The translations under genes were made by a program, and so were the position numbers. Under the pieces are notes generated by a model that did no database searches, had not been told where the DNA came from, and saw only the letters and a list, made by a program, of their open reading frames with translations. DNA of 44,612 nt from an uncultured Bacteroidota bacterium (GTDB taxonomy: Bacteria > Bacteroidota > Bacteroidia > Chitinophagales > Chitinophagaceae), in NCBI GenBank assembly GCA_903882805.1, contig CAIRYK010000021.1, forward strand, positions 1 through 44,612, written 5' to 3'. This document shows, piece after piece, positions 17,739 to 26,013 of the stretch (position 1 is its first letter; each line of letters starts with the position of its first letter).

Positions 17739-18725
17739 TTAAACATTGTGCAATTCGTTGTGCAAACTCATTTTTTTCAAAATCTGGTGAGCTACATCCA
17801 TTGCCTGATAGCCATCGTAGACAGAAACACGAACAGCGCGGTTGAAAATAATCGAATTGGCAAATTCTGAGAGCTCAGATTTTATGGCATTTAGCGGAGC
17901 AATCTCAGGCAACTGCACTGAGATGATTTTCTGTTCACCATTTGCAACCTCTACTGGAAAATCCATCATTCCTGCAGGCGCGCCCGGTTCTTTCATTCTG
18001 ATGATCTCTGTCTTCTTATCCAGAAAGTCGATGCCAATATAGGCATCGCGCTGAAACAGCCGCAGTTTACGCATCTTTTTCAGCGATATTCTGCTCGACG
18101 TAAGATTGGCTACGCATCCGTTGTCAAATTCTATACGGGCATTAGCAATATCCGCCGTTTCGCTGAGTACAGATACGCCGCTGGCAGATATTCTACGTAC
18201 AGGCGATTTTACAAGGCACATTACAATATCTATATCGTGTATCATCAGGTCGAGGATTACCGATACATCGGTGCCGCGAGGATTGAACTGTGCAAGCCTG
18301 TGCGCCTCGATAAACATGGGCTGTATGGTTTGTTCGCTCAGTGCAAGGAAAGCCGGATTATAGCGTTCAACATGACCTACCTGACACTTTACATTGGCTT
18401 CTTTTACTAATTGCACGAGTTCTTTCGCTTCCTCAAGAGTATGTGCAAGTGGTTTTTCTATGAATACATGTTTGCCGGCAAGCAGACATTTCTTGGCAAG
18501 TTCGTAGTGCGATGATGTTGTTGCAACAATATCCACAGCATCCACAGCAGCAATCAGCTTGTCTAATTCAGTGTATCGGGGCGATTGATACTGGGCTATC
18601 GTTGAGGCAGCCTGAGCGTCGTCGGGATCATAAAAACCCACCAGTTCCACCGCTTCTATCTGCTGCCATTGCTGAATATGGATTTTACCCAAATGGCCTG
18701 CCCCCAAAACTCCTATTTTAAGCAT
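17739..18725 (-). CDS. Gfo/Idh/MocA-family oxidoreductase
   Basis: A 328-residue NAD(P)-dependent sugar dehydrogenase type. The Rossmann motif KIGVLGAGHLGKIHIQQW is at residues 3-20. FIEKPLAHTLEEAKEL (about 90-105) holds the conserved EKP block. GHVERYNPAFLAL and ILDLMIHDIDIVMCLVKSP hold the substrate-domain HxxD-type residues. First gene of a unit with a lipoprotein and a polysaccharide-initiating transferase, so a role in making an activated surface sugar is likely (inference). The exact substrate cannot be told. Confidence 0.88.
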   Translation of the reverse strand: MLKIGVLGAGHLGKIHIQQWQQIEAVELVGFYDPDDAQAASTIAQYQSPRYTELDKLIAAVDAVDIVATTSSHYELAKKCLLAGKHVFIEKPLAHTLEEAKELVQLVKEANVKCQVGHVERYNPAFLALSEQTIQPMFIEAHRLAQFNPRGTDVSVILDLMIHDIDIVMCLVKSPVRRISASGVSVLSETADIANARIEFDNGCVANLTSSRISLKKMRKLRLFQRDAYIGIDFLDKKTEIIRMKEPGAPAGMMDFPVEVANGEQKIISVQLPEIAPLNAIKSELSEFANSIIFNRAVRVSVYDGYQAMDVAHQILKKMSLHNELHNV

Positions 18726-19134
18726 GAATAGTGTGCTGTTAGTATAAACTGTAGTTTGTTAACAAAATAATGCGCAAGATAACAATAATACTTTTAGGAT
18801 ACTCACACCCTATGAAATGGCATTTTTTATATGTGAGGTATATGTTGGTTTACGATCGACTAAAAGTAGTTTGGAGTGTCTTTGAAAAAGATATGCTTCA
18901 AAATAGGCCTTTATTTAATGTAATACCCGTTGAATTAGCGCCTACAACGCTTTGTATATACTTAATGCTGAGTGTATTACTGTTGGGTAATGGTTTAGTT
19001 AGCGTCAATGAATCCATTGATACCTGTTTGAATTAACATTTGTTTGTGTAATAATTAGCAAAAAATTAAGTTAAGTAGCTGCGTCAACAAACTACTTTTG
19101 CGCCTTAAATTTTATTATAGCATACCCTAACAAC
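18726..19134. other. divergent intergenic region
   Basis: A 409-bp region between the divergent dehydrogenase and TonB-receptor genes. The one open frame on the plus strand (18770-19036) has no family resemblance, signal or RBS and is not called. A promoter box lies at 19093; nothing else is evident. Confidence 0.6.
19093..19100 (+). promoter_or_regulatory. -7 promoter box of the TonB-receptor operon
   Basis: TACTTTTG matches TAnnTTTG exactly, 35 bp before the receptor ATG. A good -33 TTTG at the usual distance is not visible, so this is a moderate call. Confidence 0.45.
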
Positions 19135-21450
19135 ATGGAAAGAAAATTGAATTTTTTATTAGCGCTATTTATTTCTTTGCTGGTCGTACCAGCTCATGCG
19201 CAAAGCAAGTTTACTATAAGCGGCACTATCAAAGACAAAAAAACAGGCGAAGGTTTAATAGGGGCAATCATAAAAGTGGCCGACAAACCATCGCTTGGCA
19301 TGGCTTCAAACGAATACGGATTTTACTCACTTACGCTACCTGAGGGTACCTACAAGTTTTTGGTAAATTACCTGAGTTATAAAGAACAGGAAATTACTGT
19401 GACCCTCAATAAGAGCATTAAGCAGGACATTTTTATGGATGCGCTAACTGCAGAGCTGAATGAAATAACCGTGAGCAGTAAAGCGAATACTATAACCTCA
19501 GCCCAAATGGGTATGGATAAACTGAATATTAAAGACATCAACATGCTGCCGGTGCTTTTTGGTGAAAAAGATGTATTAAAAACCATTCAGTTGCTGCCTG
19601 GCGTTAAGTCGGCTGGCGAGGGCAACAGCGGATTTTACGTGCGCGGAGGCGCTGCCGATCAGAACCTTATTTTGCTCGATGAAGCTGTGGTCTACAATCC
19701 TTCGCATCTGCTTGGCTTCTTTTCTACCTTTAATTCGGATGCAATTAAAGATATTACTATATACAAGGGTACTGCGCCAGCGCAATATGGTGGAAGGCTG
19801 TCGTCGGCGCTAGATATAAAAATGAATGATGGCAACGATCAGGACTACCACGTGAGCGGCGGTATAGGGCTGATATCTTCAAAACTAAATGTAGAAGGAC
19901 CAATAGTAAAAGATAAAGGGTCGTTTTTGGTAACTGGGCGCCGCACCTATGCCGATGTTTTTCTTAAACTCTCAAACGATACAAATATCAAAAAAAGCAG
20001 CCTTTATTTCTACGACCTGAATGCAAAACTGAACTACAAACTGGGTAAAAAGGACCGTTTATATCTATCCGGCTACTTTGGTAAAGATGATCTGGGGCTT
20101 GGTAGTTTGTTTGGTATAGACTGGGGAAATGCCACAGGCACGTTGCGTTGGAACCACTTGTTTAGCGATAAGTTGTTTTCTAATACTTCATTGATTTTTA
20201 GTGATTATAACTACAACATCAATTTTAACGCTTCAAGTCTTTCTATCAAGATTCATTCAGAAATACGCGACTGGAATTTCAAAGAGGAACTGGAGTATTT
20301 TGCCAATCCGAGAAACTCTATAAGGTTTGGTGTAAGTTCTATTTACCATACTATTACGCCGGGTAACATTACGGGATCGGGTATAATTAGTTCTACGCAG
20401 CCCGATAATCATACTTGGGAAAACGCTATCCACGCTACTAATCGCTGGAAAGCCACTGATAAACTGAATATTGATTACGGTATCAGGTTGAGCTCGTTTA
20501 CAGTGCTGGGCGGCACAAATATGTATGAACTAACAACCGATGGCAAGATAAAAGATACACTTAAGTACGCATCGGGCGAATTTGTGAAAACCTACATCAA
20601 TCCAGAACCAAGGATTTCAGCGAGCTATGTACTCAATGAGGTATCGTCTATAAAAGGCGGCTATACCCGCAACACACAATCGCTACACCTTATATCAAAC
20701 TCCACCACCAGCAACCCGACCGACAAATGGGTGGCCAGCAACAATATTATTAAACCCGAAATTTCAGACCAGGTATCGTTGGGCTATGTGCGCAGTTTAA
20801 AAAACGATCAATTTGAATTTAGCGTAGAGACCTATTACAAAAAAATGCAGAACAAAATAGACTACCGCGATGGAGCCGATGTATTAAGTAATGCAGCTAT
20901 AGAACCTGAATTGCTTTTTGGGCAGGGTAGGGCATATGGTTTAGAGTTTTTGTTCCGTAAAAAAGCCGGCAAGTTTACGGGTTGGGTGTCGTACACGCTT
21001 GCGCGTACCGAAATACAGATTGATGGTGTGAATAGTAATCAGTGGTATGCAGCCCGCCAAGACCGCACTCACGATTTGTCGGTAGTAGGTATTTACCAGC
21101 TATCAAAGAAATGGACTTTGTCGGCCGATTTTGTTTACTATACAGGCAATGCCGTTTCGTTTCCAAGTGGTAAGTACATAGTCGATAATCAAACCCGGTT
21201 TTTATATACTGAACGCAACGGCTACCGTATGCCTGCTTATCACAGGCTGGATATAGGCGCTACCCGCCAGCTCACACATAGAAAACGCTTTAGCTCAGAA
21301 CTGTCGTTGAGCATATACAATGCTTATGGCAGGGAAAACGCCTATGTCATCACTTTCCAGGACGACCCCAATGATAAGAGTAAAACACAGGCGTTGCAAA
21401 CCTCATTGTTCCGCTGGGTGCCATCTATTTCTTACAACTTTAAATTCTAA
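19135..21450 (+). CDS. TonB-dependent receptor with carboxypeptidase-like N-terminal domain
   Basis: A 771-residue outer-membrane receptor. The signal peptide is residues 1-22 (VVPAHAQ). A carboxypeptidase D-like beta-sandwich follows (about 26-112, with FTISGTIKDKKTGEGLIGA). The plug has LPGVKSAGEGNSGFYVRGGAADQNLILLD (about 153-181), and KGTAPAQYGGRLSSALDIKM marks the end of the plug and start of the barrel. The barrel fills the rest, ending in the aromatic WVPSISYNFKF, the expected C-terminal beta-strand. It forms a two-gene unit with a DUF4249 lipoprotein 7 bp downstream, a layout common in Bacteroidota. Substrate unknown. Confidence 0.94.
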   Translation: MERKLNFLLALFISLLVVPAHAQSKFTISGTIKDKKTGEGLIGAIIKVADKPSLGMASNEYGFYSLTLPEGTYKFLVNYLSYKEQEITVTLNKSIKQDIFMDALTAELNEITVSSKANTITSAQMGMDKLNIKDINMLPVLFGEKDVLKTIQLLPGVKSAGEGNSGFYVRGGAADQNLILLDEAVVYNPSHLLGFFSTFNSDAIKDITIYKGTAPAQYGGRLSSALDIKMNDGNDQDYHVSGGIGLISSKLNVEGPIVKDKGSFLVTGRRTYADVFLKLSNDTNIKKSSLYFYDLNAKLNYKLGKKDRLYLSGYFGKDDLGLGSLFGIDWGNATGTLRWNHLFSDKLFSNTSLIFSDYNYNINFNASSLSIKIHSEIRDWNFKEELEYFANPRNSIRFGVSSIYHTITPGNITGSGIISSTQPDNHTWENAIHATNRWKATDKLNIDYGIRLSSFTVLGGTNMYELTTDGKIKDTLKYASGEFVKTYINPEPRISASYVLNEVSSIKGGYTRNTQSLHLISNSTTSNPTDKWVASNNIIKPEISDQVSLGYVRSLKNDQFEFSVETYYKKMQNKIDYRDGADVLSNAAIEPELLFGQGRAYGLEFLFRKKAGKFTGWVSYTLARTEIQIDGVNSNQWYAARQDRTHDLSVVGIYQLSKKWTLSADFVYYTGNAVSFPSGKYIVDNQTRFLYTERNGYRMPAYHRLDIGATRQLTHRKRFSSELSLSIYNAYGRENAYVITFQDDPNDKSKTQALQTSLFRWVPSISYNFKF

Positions 21451-21457
21451 ACTACCC

Positions 21458-22255
21458 ATGAAAAACAACATAAATATTCGTTTCTTAGCATTTATTGCGA
21501 TCCTTGTTTCCTTTTCCTCTTGCCAGAAAGTAATATCCATAGATCTTAACTCATCCGATCCTCGCTATATTGTAGAGGGCAACATTACTGATCAGCCCGG
21601 TCCGTATCATGTTAAGATTACTAAGTCGGTCAATTTCGATCAGTCAAATGTCTTTCCGGCGGTAACGGGCGCATCGGTGATCATAACTGACACTGTAGCT
21701 GGCGTAATAGACACCCTAACCGAAAGCGCAGCCGGCGACTATACCACCAGCAAATTACAGGGTACTCCAGGGCATTTTTATACACTGACCATCAAGTCTA
21801 ACAATAAAGTAATAACATCTTACGGCCTGATGCCACAGCCTATATCGCTCGATAGTATGTATGCCGAGCCATCACCCTTTGGCGGAGACCCGGTAGTTGT
21901 GCCTGTATTTACCGATCCGGAAACGCAAGGTAATTACTACCAGTTTATTGATTACCGCAACGATACGCCCAACACAGAGATATTTATACTGGACGACAAA
22001 TTTGTAAACGGTCAAACAAACCGCCAACCCTTACAGGGTAGAGGCGGCGATGATGGCAAACTCAAGCCCGGCGACCATGTGCGAGTAGATTTGTTGTGTA
22101 TAGATTCGGCCGTTTATAAATATTATGCAACGCTCGATCAGCTTACCAACTCCAACTCAGCTACTCCAGCCAACCCGCTGAGTAATTTCACGGGCGGCGC
22201 GCTCGGCTATTTCAGCGTTCATACCGTTAGTACAAAATCTTTGATTATACGATAA
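21458..22255 (+). CDS. DUF4249-family lipoprotein
   Basis: A 265-residue outer-membrane lipoprotein. The signal ends in a lipobox SFSSCQ (Cys near residue 22). KVISIDLNSSDPRYIVEGNITDQPG (split after IDLN) is the usual DUF4249 beginning, with a CarboxypepD-like first domain and YQFIDYRND plus GDHVRVDLLCIDSAVYKYY later. DUF4249 proteins are regularly encoded next to plug-domain TonB receptors, which suggests a partner role like SusD (inference). The start at 21458 is chosen because it follows the receptor stop by 7 bp and gives an intact signal peptide. Confidence 0.9.
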   Translation: MKNNINIRFLAFIAILVSFSSCQKVISIDLNSSDPRYIVEGNITDQPGPYHVKITKSVNFDQSNVFPAVTGASVIITDTVAGVIDTLTESAAGDYTTSKLQGTPGHFYTLTIKSNNKVITSYGLMPQPISLDSMYAEPSPFGGDPVVVPVFTDPETQGNYYQFIDYRNDTPNTEIFILDDKFVNGQTNRQPLQGRGGDDGKLKPGDHVRVDLLCIDSAVYKYYATLDQLTNSNSATPANPLSNFTGGALGYFSVHTVSTKSLIIR

Positions 22256-22274
22256 TACAAGGCATATGCCACAT

Positions 22275-22309
22275 AAAATAGCCGCCTGTGCAAAACGGGC
22301 GGCTATTTT
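22275..22309. terminator. bidirectional terminator between DUF4249 and TerD genes
   Basis: Perfect arms AAAATAGCCGCC (22275-22286) and GGCGGCTATTTT (22298-22309) with an 11-base loop, A-rich on one side and T-rich on the other. It serves two convergent genes. Confidence 0.88.
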
Positions 22310-22325
22310 ATTGTTCATTTTTTGG

Positions 22326-22940
22326 TTACAAGAAATTTGCCTGCACCGTTTTTATTGTTTCTTCCAGCTTCTTGTCCTTGGTTGGTTCGCCTATGGCGTT
22401 AAACTTCCAGTCGCCGTTTTTCTTATAGAAAACGCCCATTACCATAGATACGTGTCCGGCAAAGCTCGGGCCGTTGGCTATGTCGTAGGTCGCGAAAACC
22501 TCAGTGACCTTAGTAGGCGTGCCTTCGTAAATGCGGATTGAAGCAAATGGGATAGCCCCAAAATCGTGCCCTCGAAAACTGTTGAGCACAAATGCTACAT
22601 AAGCTACCGCCGGATTCAGTCCGCCCATAAACAGCGTTATCACTTCATTATCCAGACCGTCGTCGCCGCCCATGTCGCCTGTCAGGTCGTCGCCGCTGTG
22701 CTTTACCGCATAGTCTTTAGATATCAGATTGCCAAAGTAGACAATATCTATAAGCTCTTTCTTTTCGTTATAAAGCGCGCAGCTTGCGTCGAGGTCTACT
22801 GCTTCCTTAGTTTTACTGAATCCTAAAAAACCTTTTTTCTCTATAGCTCCCCAGTTTATGCCCACGCATATATTTTGCAGCTTGCTGCCATTGCTTTTTT
22901 CTAAGTTTATGCGTTGCCCTTTTTGCAGATTTATTGCCAT
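22326..22940 (-). CDS. TerD-family protein, second copy
   Basis: A 204-residue TerD-domain protein. It begins MAINLQKGQR, the shared TerD start, has VDLDASCALYN near 48-58, and keeps the acidic calcium-binding-type loop HSGDDLTGDMGGDDG (81-95). The C-terminal strands include VMGVFYKKNGDWKF. It has an insertion relative to its neighbour (GAIEKKGFLGFSKTKE, about 31-46). It is the last gene of a four-gene unit, 10 bp after the other TerD gene. TerD proteins bind Ca2+ and belong to stress and tellurite-resistance modules; the cellular role is uncertain. Confidence 0.93.
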   Translation of the reverse strand: MAINLQKGQRINLEKSNGSKLQNICVGINWGAIEKKGFLGFSKTKEAVDLDASCALYNEKKELIDIVYFGNLISKDYAVKHSGDDLTGDMGGDDGLDNEVITLFMGGLNPAVAYVAFVLNSFRGHDFGAIPFASIRIYEGTPTKVTEVFATYDIANGPSFAGHVSMVMGVFYKKNGDWKFNAIGEPTKDKKLEETIKTVQANFL

Positions 22941-22950
22941 CAGTTGTTGT

Positions 22951-23505
22951 TTAGTTGTATTTGTTCAGGTAATCTTCCAGTCCGCCCTTCATGCCCATTC
23001 CCACAGCTTCAAATTTCCATTTGTCTTCGCGTTTGTAAATGCGTCCAAACTCAACAGATGTTTCGATCGAGAAATCTTCTTCCAGTTCGTACTTAAGTAT
23101 TACGGCATTAGTAGCTGTATCTACAATTCTAATAAAAGAATTTCGCACCTGTCCAAAGTTTTGCTTGCGTGCAGCCGCTTCATGAATGGTTACCACTATA
23201 CATATTTCGTTTACGGCCGGATTTATTTTGCTCAGGTCTACGTTTATTTGCTCATCGTCGCCATCGCCGTCGCCAGTGCGGTTGTCGCCGGTGTGCTCCA
23301 CTGCGCCGTCAGGCGATTTCAAATTGTTGTAGAAAACGAAATGTTCGTCCGATACCAGTTTTTTATTGGCGCCGAGAATAAAAACAGACGCATCTAGGTC
23401 GAAGCTGGAGCCGGATGAAGTGGCATTGGTATCCCAGCCCAGACCAATAGTGAATTTTGGCGCAGAGATATTTTCTCTTTGTCCTTTTTGCAGGTTAATG
23501 GCCAT
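22951..23505 (-). CDS. TerD-family protein, first copy
   Basis: A 184-residue TerD/TerZ-type protein. It opens MAINLQKGQRENISAP, has GLGWDTN and FDLDASVFILG, and carries the acidic Ca2+ loop HTGDNRTGDGDGDDE at 71-85. The tail FGRIYKREDKWKFEAVG is typical. Its start overlaps the end of the phosphoribosyltransferase gene by 11 bp, so it is translationally coupled. The two TerD proteins are related but diverged, so they are probably an old duplication rather than a recent one. Confidence 0.94.
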   Translation of the reverse strand: MAINLQKGQRENISAPKFTIGLGWDTNATSSGSSFDLDASVFILGANKKLVSDEHFVFYNNLKSPDGAVEHTGDNRTGDGDGDDEQINVDLSKINPAVNEICIVVTIHEAAARKQNFGQVRNSFIRIVDTATNAVILKYELEEDFSIETSVEFGRIYKREDKWKFEAVGMGMKGGLEDYLNKYN

Positions 23506-24340
23506 TGTTTATCAGTTTAGAATGTTTAGAAAAAAGTAGTTCTTTTAAGCAGTTTAAATTTGTTTGATATGCATCCATGGTATGGTAGTTGTTGCCTATG
23601 GCCATATCGTAGAGCGCCTCAGTAAATGCGCATCCCTGATTGCCAATGAATACGCGAAAAGCATCAACATTATAACAAAGCAGGTATTTTACAAAGCGTG
23701 TATTCATAAAGAAATGTCCGCTCTTAACTATTTTATCCAAATCAAAAATAGATTTTATTTCATAGAAATTAAGGTAGTTTTCTATGTTCGGGTGGATAGC
23801 GTCGTTGGTTAGCTCTGCAAAATATAGCAAGTACATTTCGTTGGTTAAGCAATATTGTTCCGCCATTTTAAGGATCAAACGTTCATGGCTTCCGGTTATG
23901 CGTATGTCGTCCAGAAATAACAAAGTCTTTCCCTTCAGGAAAACACTGTCTATATGAAACTCATCGCGACCTATAAGCGCTAATCTTTCAGCTGCGTTGA
24001 GGTCGCCATAATCTTCTTTGTAGGTTACTGTCCGGTAGGCTTTGGCCTCCTGCACCACCGGGTAGTTGTTTTCGGCAAGCCACCTGTTTAGCTGAAATAT
24101 AAAGTAGTTTTTGAGCGCAAATGAAGCAGTGGGTATGAAAGAATAAGGACTTGAAATGACAACTAACTGCCCGATGTTGCGTTGTTCTGCGAGATGAGCT
24201 GCAATGAATCCTCCGGCAAGGGCTGTTCCGAATTTTCGGGCTGCCAGCTCATCGCCAAACTTAAACCTGCTGTACTCGGCAGGGGCGAATGGAAACTGAT
24301 CCGGCTTATCAATTTTATGGAGCGAGTATCGAGTTGTCAT
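23495..24340 (-). CDS. Ter-operon phosphoribosyltransferase-domain protein
   Basis: A 281-residue protein with a PRPP-binding-type motif TLLFLDDIRITGSHE (about 139-153), which matches the type I phosphoribosyltransferase signature. N-terminal blocks FKFGDELAARKFGTALAGGF and VVISSPYSFIPTASFALKNY precede it. Such PRTase proteins are known partners in bacterial Ter stress operons (established in comparative studies of Ter systems), with a proposed nucleotide-like product that has not been shown here. The start at 24340 is preferred over 24367 because its ATG overlaps the HAD stop as ATGA (24337-24340). Confidence 0.82.
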   Translation of the reverse strand: MTTRYSLHKIDKPDQFPFAPAEYSRFKFGDELAARKFGTALAGGFIAAHLAEQRNIGQLVVISSPYSFIPTASFALKNYFIFQLNRWLAENNYPVVQEAKAYRTVTYKEDYGDLNAAERLALIGRDEFHIDSVFLKGKTLLFLDDIRITGSHERLILKMAEQYCLTNEMYLLYFAELTNDAIHPNIENYLNFYEIKSIFDLDKIVKSGHFFMNTRFVKYLLCYNVDAFRVFIGNQGCAFTEALYDMAIGNNYHTMDAYQTNLNCLKELLFSKHSKLINNGH

Positions 24341-25038
24341 TGAGATAGGATTGTAGATATACAACAATTGTTACTGTTTACCAGCAGGCTTTTTATACCG
24401 GCTTTTGTTGCGCCTGCAATATCTGCATGAGCATTGTCGCCTATATGTATTATTTGTTGCGCTTCTATTGCCCTTTCCGGACGGCAGCTACGCGCAGTAT
24501 TGATCATGGTATCGAAAAACAAGGGGTTTGGCTTTGCCAAGTTCGCTTCATCAGAGTATAGCTGGAAATCGAAATACTGCCCAAGTCCATTACGTTCCAG
24601 TATTTTGCGCAGGGTGCGGCCCTTAGTGTAGCCGGTGTTGCTAAGTAGGCCTATGGTAGCGTGCGGTAGCTTGCGCAAAGCCGCCAATGTGCGTTCGGTC
24701 TGTGAGCAGTAGGGTATAGGGCTGAACTCCAGCATCAGCATTTCCATGTCTGCATAAAGGCGTTCGATATCTATATTTGTAAAAATGCCGGTGTCGCCAT
24801 TGTTGATATCTGCTATGGCCATCAGGTACATGTTTTCTGAACTTATACTTTCACCCGTTTTCTCGTTGAGCGCATTACATAATATATCTACCTTCCTTAG
24901 CGAGAGGTTTATTTCATCCGCTGTTTTGCCGTAGTTATTGAAGTGTTTCTGGAAGTATGCCACGCGCTCCACCTTTAGCTGAGGATTGGATTTTATAATA
25001 GTCATCCAGAGATCAAAAGAGTAGTGGAGCAACTGCAT
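24337..25038 (-). CDS. HAD-superfamily protein of the Ter operon
   Basis: A 233-residue HAD fold protein. The motif I region is YSFDLWMTIIKSNP: the nucleophile Asp is at 9 but the second motif-I Asp is replaced by Trp11. Motif II is LLSNTG, motif III has LAKPNPLFF, and motif IV is HIGDNAHADIAGATKAG, so the other catalytic positions look intact. It is the first gene of the four-gene Ter unit and overlaps the PRTase start by 4 bp. It may be a phosphatase with an altered general acid/base or a binding protein. Cytoplasmic. Confidence 0.87.
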   Translation of the reverse strand: MQLLHYSFDLWMTIIKSNPQLKVERVAYFQKHFNNYGKTADEINLSLRKVDILCNALNEKTGESISSENMYLMAIADINNGDTGIFTNIDIERLYADMEMLMLEFSPIPYCSQTERTLAALRKLPHATIGLLSNTGYTKGRTLRKILERNGLGQYFDFQLYSDEANLAKPNPLFFDTMINTARSCRPERAIEAQQIIHIGDNAHADIAGATKAGIKSLLVNSNNCCISTILSQ

Positions 25039-25058
25039 AGCGGCTGTATCTTTTTAAG

Positions 25059-25066
25059 CAAATATA
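25059..25066 (-). promoter_or_regulatory. -7 promoter box of the Ter-type operon
   Basis: On the minus strand this reads TATATTTG (TAnnTTTG), 20 bp before the HAD gene start. No clear -33 element. Confidence 0.4.
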
Positions 25067-25157
25067 CTATTTGCGAGGCACCTAATGGCTGCTCGACGTT
25101 GGGCATTTAACAACTATAATACGGATTTAACTATTGTAATGCAGTTAGAATGGTTGC

Positions 25158-25200
25158 AAAAAAAAAGACAACTTCCGGGAAGGATAAATCCGGAAGTTGT
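25158..25200 (-). terminator. terminator of the 188-residue lipoprotein gene
   Basis: Arms ACAACTTCCGG (25168-25178) and CCGGAAGTTGT (25190-25200) with an 11-base loop; read on the minus strand, a run of T follows. It sits 27 bp after the lipoprotein stop. Confidence 0.85.
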
Positions 25201-25226
25201 CCTCTTGATATATTGAGTATTAGATC

Positions 25227-25793
25227 TTAGTTAAGCGGATTGGCGTTCATGTGCAAAATAGTACCTATGCCAAATTTGTTGGTGGAGTCGGGCGTAGCAT
25301 TGATGCGTGCACTGATGCGGAAGGAAATAGAATCCTGTATGAAGTAGTTTTTCAGATTTACATCTGTAAGCGTGTACATATCTATCGCAGATTGTCCTTT
25401 TGCCACGCCATAGTTGTAGGCTACAAGTTGCTCGGGCTGCGACTTTGCAGAAATGTATATCCATACAGAGTCTACGAAGTTGAAGTTAGAACCGCTTGGC
25501 AATACGATGCGCAGATTCATACTTTTTAGGTCAACCTTGTTTATTTTGTCAACAGATGTTTTATTGGCCGATACATAGGTTTGAGCGTTAGTTGCGAAAC
25601 CTACTGCGGGCACGTCTATTTTCAGTCCACCAGCCGGCAACGGTACGCTACCTGTATAGCCCGATATAGCTGGTATAGCAAACTCGGTACTGTAGGGTAT
25701 GTCTACATTTATTTCTGTCAATAATGTGGTTTTGTCGCAACCTGTTAAAAATGCAGACAGTGCGATAGCGGCGAATAAGATGTGTTTTTTCAT
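25227..25793 (-). CDS. hypothetical lipoprotein, 188 residues
   Basis: SPII signal MKKHILFAAIALSAFLTGC with Cys at 19. The mature protein is beta-rich, alternating short strands (TEINVDIPYSTEFAIPAI, DLKSMNLRIVLPSG, VDSVWIYISAKS), and ends in a strand-rich region with ISFRISARINATPDS. Proteins of this look are common in Bacteroidota; no domain name can be given. It has its own terminator and appears to be transcribed alone. Confidence 0.8.
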   Translation of the reverse strand: MKKHILFAAIALSAFLTGCDKTTLLTEINVDIPYSTEFAIPAISGYTGSVPLPAGGLKIDVPAVGFATNAQTYVSANKTSVDKINKVDLKSMNLRIVLPSGSNFNFVDSVWIYISAKSQPEQLVAYNYGVAKGQSAIDMYTLTDVNLKNYFIQDSISFRISARINATPDSTNKFGIGTILHMNANPLN

Positions 25794-26013
25794 AAGAATT
25801 TGTACTGCTATTATTGTGCCAAAAAATATTTTTTATCAGTAATTTTGCAAAATAACCTAAAAAACATCGGTTGTTATTCTGTTTTGTTTTTTGCTTCTAC
25901 TGGGCTTCAAATACAAATAACGGAATTTTATACCAATCTGCAATAATGTATTTTATATGTTGCAGTTAATTTTTAGGCGCTCATCGGCAGTTTGGCCGGT
26001 ATAAATGTTGTAC

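Noticed and set aside
18770-19036. 88-codon open frame between the dehydrogenase and the TonB receptor
   Set aside because: No RBS, no recognisable domain, and it lies in a divergent promoter region.
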